A stretch of 21,699 nucleotides of DNA from a virus: positions 1-21,699 of IMG/VR virus record IMGVR_UViG_3300042382_000206; one strand, 5' to 3'. Both the position numbers and the translations under genes were made by a program. Under the pieces are notes generated by a model that was not told where the DNA came from, searched no databases, and saw only the letters and a list, made by a program, of their open reading frames with translations. Positions 1-6,861 of this stretch are shown here, in pieces; the first letter of the stretch is position 1, and every line of letters begins with the position of its first letter.

Positions 1-780
1 CTCATCTCTACGCATAATACCTGATGGTACATACTTAGCTGCACTAAAGATGCATGACATTACCTCTGTACCGCCTTTTTCAAGAAGTAGCTGGTTGGCA
101 TCTTTTACTAGCATCTTAGTAAGCTTTACTTTATCCACACCAATAATCTTAATAGCCTTGTCAGTAGCTTCTCGGCCTGCGTCATCGTTGTCAAAGCATA
201 GAATTACTTCATCAAAAGATCTTATCCATTCTCTATTCTCTAGCAAAGCTTTTGTGCCTGTAGCAGATGATATTGAAACAACTGGATAAATCTTTTTGTA
301 CTTTTCAAACGATGCTTGTGCAACAGACATGGCATCAATTTCACCCTCAGTAATAACAAGTCTTTTGCCATCACCGTTAAACTTATCTTGACCGAACAGT
401 TTGTTTGTATTAGGGCCAACCCAAGTAAATGTCTTAGGCAATGCTCTCATTTTATAAGAGTCACCATACGGATAAAAATGACCATCAATTTCGCCATCTT
501 CCCCAAATCTCATCTTAACACCAAAGTACTCTGTAACTTCTTTGGATATTTTTCTGTCTTTTATTGCAACAGATCGTAACGAACTAATATCCATATGAGA
601 TACTTTTTGTGTTACTTTTGTTGCTGGTACGCTACCTTTAAATTCTATTGCCATATCTGCATCCGCTTTAAAATGTGTATCGCATGAAAAACAATGACTC
701 TGTCCGCTTGAATATATTTTTCTAGCGTCAGAAGATCCGCATTTGGGACAGCTGGTCTTACCAATCTCTCTCGAAGTCAT
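1..780 (-). CDS. T7 gp4-like primase-helicase, primase half (3' end outside window)
   Basis: The visible 260 codons are the primase half of a gp4-type replicative primase-helicase, which makes RNA primers and, through its C-terminal RecA-like domain, unwinds DNA at the fork. The sequence starts with a zinc ribbon, Cys11-x2-Cys14 and Cys30-x2-Cys33, which in this family reads the priming site on single-stranded DNA. A TOPRIM catalytic domain follows, with an EGEIDAMSVAQ motif near residues 145-155 and FDNDDAGREA near 196-205; these acidic residues bind metal. The helicase half with its Walker motifs would lie beyond the left edge, so I infer it from the family. ATG at 780 lies 23 bases inside the end of the upstream nuclease gene, with AAGGG about 11 bases before it. 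It is the last gene of the replication cassette, downstream of DNA polymerase and exonuclease, unlike T7, where gene 4 precedes gene 5. Confidence 0.93.
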   Translation of the reverse strand, partial: MTSREIGKTSCPKCGSSDARKIYSSGQSHCFSCDTHFKADADMAIEFKGSVPATKVTQKVSHMDISSLRSVAIKDRKISKEVTEYFGVKMRFGEDGEIDGHFYPYGDSYKMRALPKTFTWVGPNTNKLFGQDKFNGDGKRLVITEGEIDAMSVAQASFEKYKKIYPVVSISSATGTKALLENREWIRSFDEVILCFDNDDAGREATDKAIKIIGVDKVKLTKMLVKDANQLLLEKGGTEVMSCIFSAAKYVPSGIMRRDE

Positions 781-1258
781 TTGGAATATATCCCTTAGAA
801 ATAAGATTTAATCTTTCTACATGATGTGGTGCAACATCTTCTGTAACTTTCCACGTAATTTCTTCTATTCGCTTGTTGTATACATCTTCTCTGAATGGTG
901 CTTTTAGTGTCACCAACGACCACGTTTCGGCCCAAGCGAGTCCACTTTTTGTTTTGTATTCCCCCAAGCAGATATAGAGAAATTCTTCTGCTGGTCGTTC
1001 TTTGAGGTGAGCCGCAATTGTTGAACTACTACTCTTGTATCTCTTCCAATCAGACTCTCGTCCGAAAGTAGCTTTACCAGTACTGAAGTAATTCTTCTTT
1101 CCAATATAGAATCTAAGAAGGACTTTATCATAGATAGCATAGATGAATCCCACATATGCCTTATCCTCTCTCATTTGTTTAAAATATCTCCAGTGTCCAT
1201 TAGAAAATCTACTAATAGAGACTGGAGCCGTTGTTGGAACGACTCCTTCGAATTTCAT
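758..1258 (-). CDS. GIY-YIG-like endonuclease, putative
   Basis: A 166-residue protein that looks like a small GIY-YIG-fold nuclease. A GFIYAIYDKV stretch (about residues 37-46) is followed by RFYIGKKNYF (about 49-58), spaced like the two halves of the GIY-YIG motif. Downstream are a conserved-looking Arg in GRESDWKRYKSSS and a Glu in AWAETWSL, the usual positions of the catalytic Arg and metal-binding Glu. The first motif is degenerate (FIY rather than GIY). The gene abuts the exonuclease gene (TAAATG junction) and overlaps the primase gene, so it belongs to the replication unit. T7 has endonuclease I, a Holliday-junction resolvase, among its replication genes; no such gene is visible here, so this protein may do the branch-cutting job. 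That role is inference. A homing endonuclease is less likely because the gene is fully embedded in the operon. Confidence 0.7.
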   Translation of the reverse strand: MKFEGVVPTTAPVSISRFSNGHWRYFKQMREDKAYVGFIYAIYDKVLLRFYIGKKNYFSTGKATFGRESDWKRYKSSSSTIAAHLKERPAEEFLYICLGEYKTKSGLAWAETWSLVTLKAPFREDVYNKRIEEITWKVTEDVAPHHVERLNLISKGYIPNDFERDW

Positions 1259-2041
1259 TTAACCTAACAATTCCTTAGCCAGCGGCCATTCATCCAAGCT
1301 AAAGTAGTCTTCAGGCCATCTCCATAAATGTATGAGTTTGCCTGTAAGTGTAAGCTCTTCTGGCCATCTGTCGCCATACGCTTTAATATACTCATTTATG
1401 ACTACTTCTTGAAAGGATTCTAGTGTTACACAGTCCTTTAAAGCCTTTGCAGACTTTACAGGCCCCATTTTCCAAATACCTGGAATACTATCAACTGCAT
1501 CTCCCATTAGAAGTTGCTGATGATAAGACACCAAAGCTTCGTGTTCAGATACTTCACTTATTTGTTTAGTTTTCAAATGATAGTGCTTACCAGGAATCAT
1601 CTTAAGATCTTTGTCTGTAGTACAAACAATAAATTCCTTACCTTCAGCTCTAAGCTCTTCTGCCCAGATACGTATGATATCATCACTTTCACAACCTTCA
1701 GAATCTATTGCCATTTCAAACGACAATGCTGTATCTTTGATGTAATCGGCATATTTCTTTATACCGCCAGAATTTCTCTTAGACTTATAGAATGCATCTA
1801 CTGCGTGTCTAAAATTGTTCTTACCTCTAAGTACAATACGCGATTCTGTAGCAAATACATTTTCACTTACTTCAGAAAGTTCTCTACAAAAATTTCTAAA
1901 AATATCAGCTTTGTATTCAGCTTCTTCTTCAGGGGTATACGTTACCATACCTTCATCATCGAGGTTAACTATTGGATTCTGCTTTTCACGATTGTAACAA
2001 ACAGAATAAGTTAAACCATCCGCATCGATAAGTGCTATCAT
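1259..2041 (-). CDS. 5'-3' exonuclease, T7 gp6 / FEN-like
   Basis: A 260-residue flap/exonuclease of the PIN-like FEN superfamily, equivalent to T7 gp6, which removes RNA primers and degrades host DNA for nucleotides. Metal-binding acidic residues are visible: D6 and D8 (IDADG), the GCESDDI motif (E118, D120, D121), TTDKD (D143, D145) and MGDAVDSIPG (D181, D184). The last leads into the helix-hairpin-helix-type DNA clamp (GPVKSAKAL, about 193-201). A basic YKSKR stretch near residues 85-89 fits the helical arch that contacts the scissile phosphate. Its ATG overlaps the stop of the MazG-like gene by four bases (ATGA), and its own stop directly abuts the start of the next gene, so translation of the three is probably coupled. 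Family assignment is secure; the exact role follows from T7. Confidence 0.92.
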   Translation of the reverse strand: MIALIDADGLTYSVCYNREKQNPIVNLDDEGMVTYTPEEEAEYKADIFRNFCRELSEVSENVFATESRIVLRGKNNFRHAVDAFYKSKRNSGGIKKYADYIKDTALSFEMAIDSEGCESDDIIRIWAEELRAEGKEFIVCTTDKDLKMIPGKHYHLKTKQISEVSEHEALVSYHQQLLMGDAVDSIPGIWKMGPVKSAKALKDCVTLESFQEVVINEYIKAYGDRWPEELTLTGKLIHLWRWPEDYFSLDEWPLAKELLG

Positions 2042-2331
2042 TTTCTTAAAACTCCCATATCTTGTGACAAAATCATACGCATTTCTGTTTTGGCTATCTT
2101 ATCTCTTATGTGAGATTTCATATCACAATTCAGTCTAATATTACATTCACTAGCTAGCATAATAAGAATAGCTTGTACGTCTGCTAACTCATTCTTTAGC
2201 TTTTGCTTGTTTGTGTGTTCGTATTCTTCATACTGATGCTCTAGCGTGAATCTAATACATTTAGAAGCCTCTTGTGCTGCTTCTGATAACTCTTCCATTA
2301 AACATACTAAAAGGTATTGCTCGTTGTTCAT
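2038..2331 (-). CDS. MazG-like nucleotide pyrophosphohydrolase
   Basis: A 97-residue all-alpha NTP pyrophosphatase of the MazG type. The signature EExxE (E13, E14, E17 in MEELSEAAQ) is followed at the usual distance by ExxD (E48, D51 in NELADVQ); these residues hold the magnesium needed to hydrolyse (d)NTPs to the monophosphate. Members in phages are thought to clean or rebalance nucleotide pools, or to lower alarmone signalling in the host; which applies here cannot be told. ATG at 2331 has AGGTGAG just upstream. The gene sits between the zinc-finger gene and the exonuclease, consistent with a nucleotide-supply role during replication. Length and motif spacing match single-domain members, so the family call is fairly sure and the substrate is unknown. 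Confidence 0.82.
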   Translation of the reverse strand: MNNEQYLLVCLMEELSEAAQEASKCIRFTLEHQYEEYEHTNKQKLKNELADVQAILIMLASECNIRLNCDMKSHIRDKIAKTEMRMILSQDMGVLRK

Positions 2332-2338
2332 AACTCAC

Positions 2339-2653
2339 CTATTTTCTGTAGAAACGTTTAGACAGTCTCTTGAGCCTAGCTCTAGTATCCATATCCATGC
2401 TCAATAAATCTCTTTGACCTGGTGTTGCACCTGGTGCTATTGTAAATTGAACTGGATTCAAAGGTACTCTCCGAGGAACTAATTGCTTTGAATCTATCTT
2501 CTTATTTATAGCTTCTCTTTGAGCTTTAGTGTATTCAGTTACAATACCTTGTTCAAGCTTCATACAGCCGCCCGAACAAAACATCTTCTCAATACCATCA
2601 AGTATAAAAGGTGCGCTATGAAATATTTTACCACAACAGTCGCATTCAAACAC
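2339..2653 (-). CDS. small FCS/TRASH-like zinc-binding protein
   Basis: A protein of about 104 residues with an N-terminal zinc-binding knuckle: Cys4-x2-Cys7 followed by Cys26-x3-Cys30, the second pair in a MFCSGGC context that resembles FCS/TRASH-type metal sites. The rest is basic (many Lys/Arg, ending KRLSKRFYRK), which suits nucleic-acid or protein binding. I place the start at GTG 2653 rather than at the TTG six codons upstream, because the GTG is preceded at 7 bases by GGAGA and overlaps the DNA polymerase stop by one base (TAGTG), a classic coupled junction, while the TTG has no clear ribosome site. I do not recognise a specific function. Its place after the polymerase suggests a replication accessory or host-takeover protein; that is inference. 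Confidence 0.75.
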   Translation of the reverse strand: MFECDCCGKIFHSAPFILDGIEKMFCSGGCMKLEQGIVTEYTKAQREAINKKIDSKQLVPRRVPLNPVQFTIAPGATPGQRDLLSMDMDTRARLKRLSKRFYRK

Positions 2654-4605
2654 TAGTGCGTCTCCAGCCAAGTGTTGCCAAAGGAACCAGAGCCATCCAT
2701 AATGGTGACTCCAAACAATTTAGGGCCTTCTTGGAAGGCTTTTATGCCTAACTCTACTGCTCTCTCCGCATGCTCTTCAGGTACCATAAATTGAAACTCG
2801 TCATGATACATAATCAAAGGTTGATAAGGAATCTCTTCTTCTTGTAAATATTGTTGTACTAGCATGCAGGCTGCACCACAAGTAATCTTTTCTGTAGCTT
2901 GTAGCTTGTACACTAACAACTTATGAAAAGAATCTACATACAATCGAGTATTCGCTAAGCTACCAATGTAGCCGTGTCCTGTTTTCTTTGTACTACCATA
3001 CGTGGTCTCTAGCTCTGTCAAAAGCTCTTTAAAACCTGGGACTGCAGCAATAAAATCTTTTTTAACTTTATTACCTTTAGTATCATTCATTTCTCCATTA
3101 AACATATAGCTCCAAAGCTTGCCGCCTGAAGCGCCAAATAAGAATGCATACAATACCCGCTTAGCACAATTTCTTCTACGAATAGCAAGGTTCTCTTCTA
3201 GTGTATGCTTTTCATCTGCCTTAACGCCCTGCCCTATCCAGTACTCATTCCAATCAATGTAAAGACGTGTTCTTAAAATACGGTTGAGAGTATCTGCATT
3301 AAAAGTATGAACATCGCCATTTAAAAGAATATCTGTAAACTTATCATCTTTAAGGAAATGAGCTAAGCCTCTAGCTTGATTGCCAGCACTGTCACAGCCT
3401 ACTATTTTCCAACCAGGAATACATTTGAACAGTGATCTCATTTGTTTCCCGTATGGAGCATCAGGGCTAGGGATATTAACAATAATACTATGACGTGAAC
3501 GCATACTAGGGGTCCCGATAACCATACAGTCTCCATGAAGTCTATTATTGTCATCTACGTTCTCCAACCATGTTTTTACAATTGAGTGTCTAGCCTTCTC
3601 AGTCAAATAGTTACTATATAGTTTACCATCCCCGCCTAAAAACTCTAAACTATCTTCAGTAATCTTAGGCGTTGTCTTTTCACGCTTTAGATCTGCATTT
3701 AGCTTGTAGTTCCAGTCTGTTGGTTTCCAGCCATTCCTATATAGAAATATCTTTACATCAGCCACAGAGTTAAGGCTCAATGGTACAATTTCAAACTTAC
3801 AGTACTCTCCAACTACTAGACGATCGTCAGGATCTACTCCGCTCCATTGGTCAATATTAAACCAACGGGCAAGATGTATATCATATCTGCCATCTTTTAG
3901 GAACTTAGGCTTACGTCCAAAGTCAACAGGGTCGCTAGCCTTCTTATCGCAAGCTACAGTTTTGACACCAAGCTTTTTGTTAAGGATCCCGTAAGTAATA
4001 TTCATCTTTGTTTCAAGCTCATCGTAAAGCTCATAAGCTTTATCTACATCAAATGGCCAGCCGTGCAAACTAGCATCAGCGCACCACTTAGCAACCGCAT
4101 GCTCTACCTTAATGTACTCTCTTGTTAATTTAAACTTTTCAGGAAATCTATCAATGCCCCTGTCTAGTTCATCTTTCAATGCCATTAAAATTTTAGTATT
4201 AACTTCAACGTCATTTTCACAATAGAGAGCCATTGTTTCTGAGTACTTAGACCAATCCTCAAATTCTTGTTTAGGCGCATTTAAATATTCGCCCCATACC
4301 TTAAGAGAATGTCCTTTATCGCCAAATCTCTTATAGTCAAGTATTTGTGAAAGAATTAAAGTATCTACAGCTTTTACATACGTTGGCAGTTTATAGCCAA
4401 ACAACTTTTCAAGAACAGGTAAGTCGTAATTTATAATGTTATGACCAACGACTTGATTAGCATTATTAAACAACTCTTGCCAACCAAGATCACCTTCTAA
4501 GAACCTTGTACGTTTACCCGTCTTAAGATCTTTAACAACCATAATCCACATTCGTGTAACGTCTTTCAGCAATCCATCCGATTCTATGTCGAATACATAA
4601 TTCAT
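2653..4605 (-). CDS. family A DNA polymerase, T7 gp5-like
   Basis: A 650-residue replicative DNA polymerase with both proofreading and polymerase domains. Exonuclease motifs: FDIESDG (D6, E8), VVGHNIINYDLPVL (about 52-65, D61) and YCENDVEVN (about 128-136, D132). Polymerase motifs: motif A GCDSAGNQARGLAHF with catalytic D405; motif B RRRNCAKRVLYAFLFGASG (about 477-494), the O-helix with K482 and Y486; motif C MYHDEFQFMVP with HDE at 601-603. Motif B has Tyr at the ribose-selecting position (YAFLFGASG), as T7 polymerase does. T7 gp5 is somewhat longer (704). No thioredoxin-binding insertion can be judged by eye. ATG at 4605 is the first start after a strong hairpin that separates it from the upstream DUF3310 gene. 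Confidence 0.97.
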   Translation of the reverse strand: MNYVFDIESDGLLKDVTRMWIMVVKDLKTGKRTRFLEGDLGWQELFNNANQVVGHNIINYDLPVLEKLFGYKLPTYVKAVDTLILSQILDYKRFGDKGHSLKVWGEYLNAPKQEFEDWSKYSETMALYCENDVEVNTKILMALKDELDRGIDRFPEKFKLTREYIKVEHAVAKWCADASLHGWPFDVDKAYELYDELETKMNITYGILNKKLGVKTVACDKKASDPVDFGRKPKFLKDGRYDIHLARWFNIDQWSGVDPDDRLVVGEYCKFEIVPLSLNSVADVKIFLYRNGWKPTDWNYKLNADLKREKTTPKITEDSLEFLGGDGKLYSNYLTEKARHSIVKTWLENVDDNNRLHGDCMVIGTPSMRSRHSIIVNIPSPDAPYGKQMRSLFKCIPGWKIVGCDSAGNQARGLAHFLKDDKFTDILLNGDVHTFNADTLNRILRTRLYIDWNEYWIGQGVKADEKHTLEENLAIRRRNCAKRVLYAFLFGASGGKLWSYMFNGEMNDTKGNKVKKDFIAAVPGFKELLTELETTYGSTKKTGHGYIGSLANTRLYVDSFHKLLVYKLQATEKITCGAACMLVQQYLQEEEIPYQPLIMYHDEFQFMVPEEHAERAVELGIKAFQEGPKLFGVTIMDGSGSFGNTWLETH

Positions 4606-4619
4606 AGTAAGTCTCGATT

Positions 4620-4652
4620 AAAAGGCGCTCCGCTTATGCGAAACGCCCTTTT
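4620..4652 (-). terminator. strong hairpin before DNA polymerase, possible (leaky, bidirectional) terminator
   Basis: Between the DUF3310-like gene and the DNA polymerase gene lies an inverted repeat of 14-15 bases with a four-base loop (4634-4637). The AAAAGG...CCTTTT ends pair, the GC-rich core has wobble pairs, and one G is bulged. On the minus strand it ends in CCTTTTAATC, and on the plus strand in CCCTTTTGTTGTT, so either orientation carries a short U-tract. Since polymerase must be read through from upstream, it is more likely an attenuator, a partial terminator or an mRNA-processing and stability site than a full stop. Confidence 0.65.
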
Positions 4653-4656
4653 GTTG

Positions 4657-5157
4657 TTAAATTGAAGATATAATACCTTCGACCTCATCTACCATGATTG
4701 GCCTATCTGCTACTTTATAAGCAATCAGATAGTTTAAATACCATCGTGCTTTAAGCAATTCTTGTATAACATCATCCTTTTGCCCATTGCGATCAAGATA
4801 CTTTCTAATTTGCATTTCTACAGCACCAGAAAATATTTTAGGATCTTTAAGCGTAGGGATACGGCTCATAGTGTCAATCCATTGGAGTTCCTCTACGTAG
4901 CCCTTGTAATGCTTTGGATCCACTGCAGTGGCAACTTCAGACTTTGGAGCCCAATGGCAGCGATCAAGCATTTCACGCCAAGCTTCATAATCATCTCTGA
5001 TTACTAGCGCACCTGCCACTGTATCGTCTTCCACGCGAGTTGCTTTAATATGGCCATAATCTCCAATAATAGCATTGATTGGTATCTCATTGAAGTCAGA
5101 GTATTTTGTACCTTCAGAGCCATCTTCATTAATTGCTGTATAATTATAGCGTGCCAT
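4657..5157 (-). CDS. DUF3310 protein, similar to the C-terminal part of T7 gp1.7
   Basis: A 166-residue protein whose second half has the DUF3310 pattern: DPKHYKGY (about residues 79-86), then an AVEMQIRKYLDRNG helix and KDDVIQELLKARWYLNYLI near the end. In T7 this domain is part of gp1.7, reported as a nucleotide kinase affecting dideoxynucleotide sensitivity, so a role in nucleotide metabolism during replication is plausible but not shown here. The N-terminal half (about 1-75) is acidic and unrecognised. The start codon overlaps the SSB stop by one base (TAATG), tying its translation to SSB, and a strong hairpin follows its stop. Confidence 0.78.
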   Translation of the reverse strand: MARYNYTAINEDGSEGTKYSDFNEIPINAIIGDYGHIKATRVEDDTVAGALVIRDDYEAWREMLDRCHWAPKSEVATAVDPKHYKGYVEELQWIDTMSRIPTLKDPKIFSGAVEMQIRKYLDRNGQKDDVIQELLKARWYLNYLIAYKVADRPIMVDEVEGIISSI

Positions 5158-5654
5158 TAGAATACATCTCCATCAATGTCTGGCATTTCTTCATACACAA
5201 TCTCTGTCTCTGTAACTTCAAAGGATTCTTTATCAATACCTTTTGCTACATAAGGAATTAATTTTGTAATTTGTACTGCCATTAAGATTGCACCAGCACT
5301 TACGCCAGCTTTATTCTTATCTTCCCATTCTAAAACACGTACATTTGCAATAGAACCGTTGCCAATAGACTTAGAGGGAATTGGTTGTAAGTTACCATCT
5401 AAAACTTCTACAGGCGGATTCTTGTTCCCTGTAGTTTTTGAAACAGTATTCTTTCCTAAAGAGAATCTCCAGTATTCTGTACCATCTGGTAATTCCTCTG
5501 CCTCAACCTTAACTCCCATTGCTTTAACTTGTTTCGAGAGAGCCTTATCATAAGTACGGCATTGCATTGTCCATCTTGGATTCTGAGGATTAAACTTTGA
5601 TTCAGGTTTATCAAGTTGTGGCCAGTGTATTTCAATATTTTTAAGAATTGCCAT
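5157..5654 (-). CDS. single-stranded DNA-binding protein
   Basis: A 165-residue OB-fold single-stranded DNA-binding protein of the phage type that includes T7 gp2.5 and the DUF2815/Enc34-like group. The body carries the family's IGNGSIANVRV segment and an ILMAVQITKLIPYV strand near residues 130-145. The tail is strongly acidic and ends in Phe (DIDGDVF), the hallmark of phage and bacterial SSBs, which use the terminal aromatic to contact polymerase and primase. It is shorter than T7 gp2.5 (232). It opens the replication cassette. The leader upstream (5655-5702) contains a T7-promoter-like sequence and an 18-base repeat, matching T7, where a phage promoter precedes gene 2.5. Confidence 0.9.
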   Translation of the reverse strand: MAILKNIEIHWPQLDKPESKFNPQNPRWTMQCRTYDKALSKQVKAMGVKVEAEELPDGTEYWRFSLGKNTVSKTTGNKNPPVEVLDGNLQPIPSKSIGNGSIANVRVLEWEDKNKAGVSAGAILMAVQITKLIPYVAKGIDKESFEVTETEIVYEEMPDIDGDVF

Positions 5655-5660
5655 TTTTAA

Positions 5661-5683
5661 ATCTCATATAGTAGGTTGATATA
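5661..5683 (-). promoter_or_regulatory. candidate phage RNA polymerase promoter ahead of SSB
   Basis: On the minus strand the SSB leader reads ACCTACTATATGAGAT about 10 bases before the start codon. The ACTATATGAGA part is close to the -7 to +6 region of the T7 promoter (ACTATAGGGAGA). Position also fits, since T7 has a promoter before its SSB gene. Only one copy of exactly this form is visible, so the call rests on resemblance and context. The three early-region elements share the shorter core TATATGA. Confidence 0.4.
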
Positions 5684-5684
5684 G

Positions 5685-5702
5685 GGGTTAATTTAACGGG
5701 GT
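5685..5702. repeat. 18-bp repeat, copy 1 (SSB leader)
   Basis: GGGTTAATTTAACGGGGT occurs here and, identically, at 13858-13875. Its centre is a perfect inverted repeat around one base (GTTAA-A-TTAAC on the minus strand). Both copies are intergenic: this one sits directly before the stop codon of the 5703-6083 gene and about 30 bases upstream of SSB. It may be a phage promoter, an operator or an origin-linked element. Confidence 0.75.
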
Positions 5703-6083
5703 CTATGAATTCGAAAGCTCAAGAGATGCTCCCACGTTTGGGTTAAGTCGAGCAAGCTCTCGTGGAATATAATAAACCGGACCACCGCTATCTGATGTTA
5801 ATGAGAGTATTTTTATCCAATCTACATCGCAAAACGATACAATGTCAAATACGCCTGCTTTCTCAAGTAGGCTCTTACCAGGATCATCTAAATCAAATAC
5901 TTCAATCTCTTTAAAATCTTCCAATGTTTCAAGTATATAGACATTACCGCCCAGGTCATTCATTAATGTACTAGTCGGTATTAAGCCTCTTAAAACTGGT
6001 AATAGATCTTCCATGATTTCATGATAGTCTGGATTCTCTTGTAATGCAATTAAAAGAGTATTAAGCTTTTCAAACACTCGCAT
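5703..6083 (-). CDS. conserved-looking unknown protein, 126 aa
   Basis: A 126-residue acidic soluble protein with no signal peptide or membrane segment. The N-terminal third is helical. The remainder looks like an alpha/beta domain with an LGGNVYILETLEDFKEI stretch (about residues 44-60) and a GGPVYYIPRELA stretch (about 99-110), the sort of Gly-Gly-Pro turn that usually marks a conserved core. I do not recognise the family. The start at 6083 has AGGAG eight bases upstream and lies 14 bases inside the preceding small gene. It is the last gene before the SSB leader, so it ends the early/middle block of small genes. Confidence 0.8.
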   Translation of the reverse strand: MRVFEKLNTLLIALQENPDYHEIMEDLLPVLRGLIPTSTLMNDLGGNVYILETLEDFKEIEVFDLDDPGKSLLEKAGVFDIVSFCDVDWIKILSLTSDSGGPVYYIPRELARLNPNVGASLELSNS

Positions 6084-6237
6084 TTAATTTCTCCTGCCAT
6101 TTTACAATAGCTTTTGCTAAAGGCCAGTAGCTGCTTGGGTCAGTCTCATCGTAGCCTTCTGGCGGTCCAATACATACGCCAAGTACATTAATCATTTGGC
6201 GCAATTCTTCTACTTCTTCATCAGTGAAATTTGTCAT
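6070..6237 (-). CDS. small acidic unknown protein, 55 aa
   Basis: A 55-codon frame beginning MTNFTDEEVEELR and ending KLNASV. The first half is an acidic helix and the centre contains an aromatic/proline patch (PSSYWPLAKAIVKW). It overlaps the genes on both sides: its ATG at 6237 lies inside the end of the 52-aa gene and its stop lies inside the start of the 126-aa gene. Such overlaps are typical of true genes in this window. AGGT lies about 10 bases upstream of the ATG. No function can be assigned. Confidence 0.7.
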   Translation of the reverse strand: MTNFTDEEVEELRQMINVLGVCIGPPEGYDETDPSSYWPLAKAIVKWQEKLNASV

Positions 6238-6379
6238 CTGGTCTTTTACCTAATGTAGTTAATATCAATCGAGATTCTAAATCTGCGCATAGAGTTCTAA
6301 GAGAAACAACTAATCTAGATAACTTGCCAACTCTATACGTTGCAAATATAGCATATGCAATTAAAAAATACTCCAACAT
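6221..6379 (-). CDS. small single-span membrane protein, 52 aa
   Basis: A 52-codon frame with one hydrophobic N-terminal segment (about residues 2-15, LEYFLIAYAIFATY) followed by a basic, amphipathic tail (RVGKLSRLVV...). ATG at 6379 is preceded at three bases by a very strong GGGAGGG ribosome site and lies 19 bases inside the end of the upstream membrane-protein gene; its stop overlaps the next small gene. It is probably inserted in the inner membrane with the tail in the cytoplasm. Function unknown; a spanin, holin-helper or host-takeover peptide are all possible. Confidence 0.72.
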   Translation of the reverse strand: MLEYFLIAYAIFATYRVGKLSRLVVSLRTLCADLESRLILTTLGKRPDDKFH

Positions 6380-6585
6380 TTACCCTCCCATTGTTTATCA
6401 AGTAAGCCTTCAACAAACTCGAGCCTTTCATTGAGGCGTTTACGATCTTCTTCTGCAAACAGACAAAATATTCCTGCAAACAGTATGAAACTTATTACAA
6501 TAAATTGAATAATAAGTCTGATTATTTCTACAACTGTAGATATTACAAAAGATACTATACCTCTTAAATACTTCAATACTAACAT
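6361..6585 (-). CDS. small membrane protein with long hydrophobic helix, 74 aa
   Basis: A 74-residue protein with an uninterrupted hydrophobic region from about residue 9 to 44 (rich in Ile, Val, Phe, Leu), long enough for one extended or two tightly packed membrane helices. A charged helical tail follows (AEEDRKRLNERLEFVEGLLDKQ), which looks able to form a coiled coil. ATG at 6585 has GGGGGC just upstream and follows the previous stop by only eight bases. Its position two genes after the SleB-like lysin makes a holin or an accessory lysis role possible, but I see no family signature; call it an unknown inner-membrane protein. Confidence 0.75.
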   Translation of the reverse strand: MLVLKYLRGIVSFVISTVVEIIRLIIQFIVISFILFAGIFCLFAEEDRKRLNERLEFVEGLLDKQWEGKCWSIF

Positions 6586-6593
6586 TTTGCCCC

Positions 6594-6854
6594 CTAAGAT
6601 ACTAATGCTGCGAACTGGTCCATTGTTAGATCTAGAAAAACAGGCTCACTTTTTCCTAAGGCCTCTAGCTCTCTCTGCGCTAATACTGCAGTTTTATAGA
6701 CATGCTCAATTTCGGGATCTATCAGAGATTCTTCTAATTGCTCTTTATTCTCTAGTGAGAAATCTCGATCCCACCAAACTTCAGTTACCCAATCTTCATA
6801 ATCATTCGCTTCAGCACGAATTACATAGTCAATTACTGCTCTAATATTATCCAT
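6594..6854 (-). CDS. unknown acidic protein, 86 aa
   Basis: An 86-residue acidic, probably all-helical soluble protein (MDNIRAVIDYVI..., then EQLEESLIDPEIEHV and LDLTMDQFAALVS at the end). GAGGA lies four bases before ATG 6854, a good ribosome site. It follows the lysin gene by seven bases and precedes the membrane-protein gene by eight, so it is part of the same transcript. I do not recognise a family; small acidic phage proteins made at this stage are often host-enzyme inhibitors or DNA mimics, but nothing specific shows that here. Confidence 0.75.
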   Translation of the reverse strand: MDNIRAVIDYVIRAEANDYEDWVTEVWWDRDFSLENKEQLEESLIDPEIEHVYKTAVLAQRELEALGKSEPVFLDLTMDQFAALVS

Positions 6855-6861
6855 AAGATCC

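Noticed and set aside
50-579. Plus-strand frames of 79 and 87 codons at the left end.
   Set aside because: They lie opposite the primase-helicase gene, whose zinc and TOPRIM motifs are unambiguous on the minus strand.
1514-1530. CTGATGA words here, near 7011 and 15823 on the plus strand, and near 6223 on the minus strand, as further hammerhead cores.
   Set aside because: None is followed by a short stem II and GAAA, and all lie within or opposite coding sequence.
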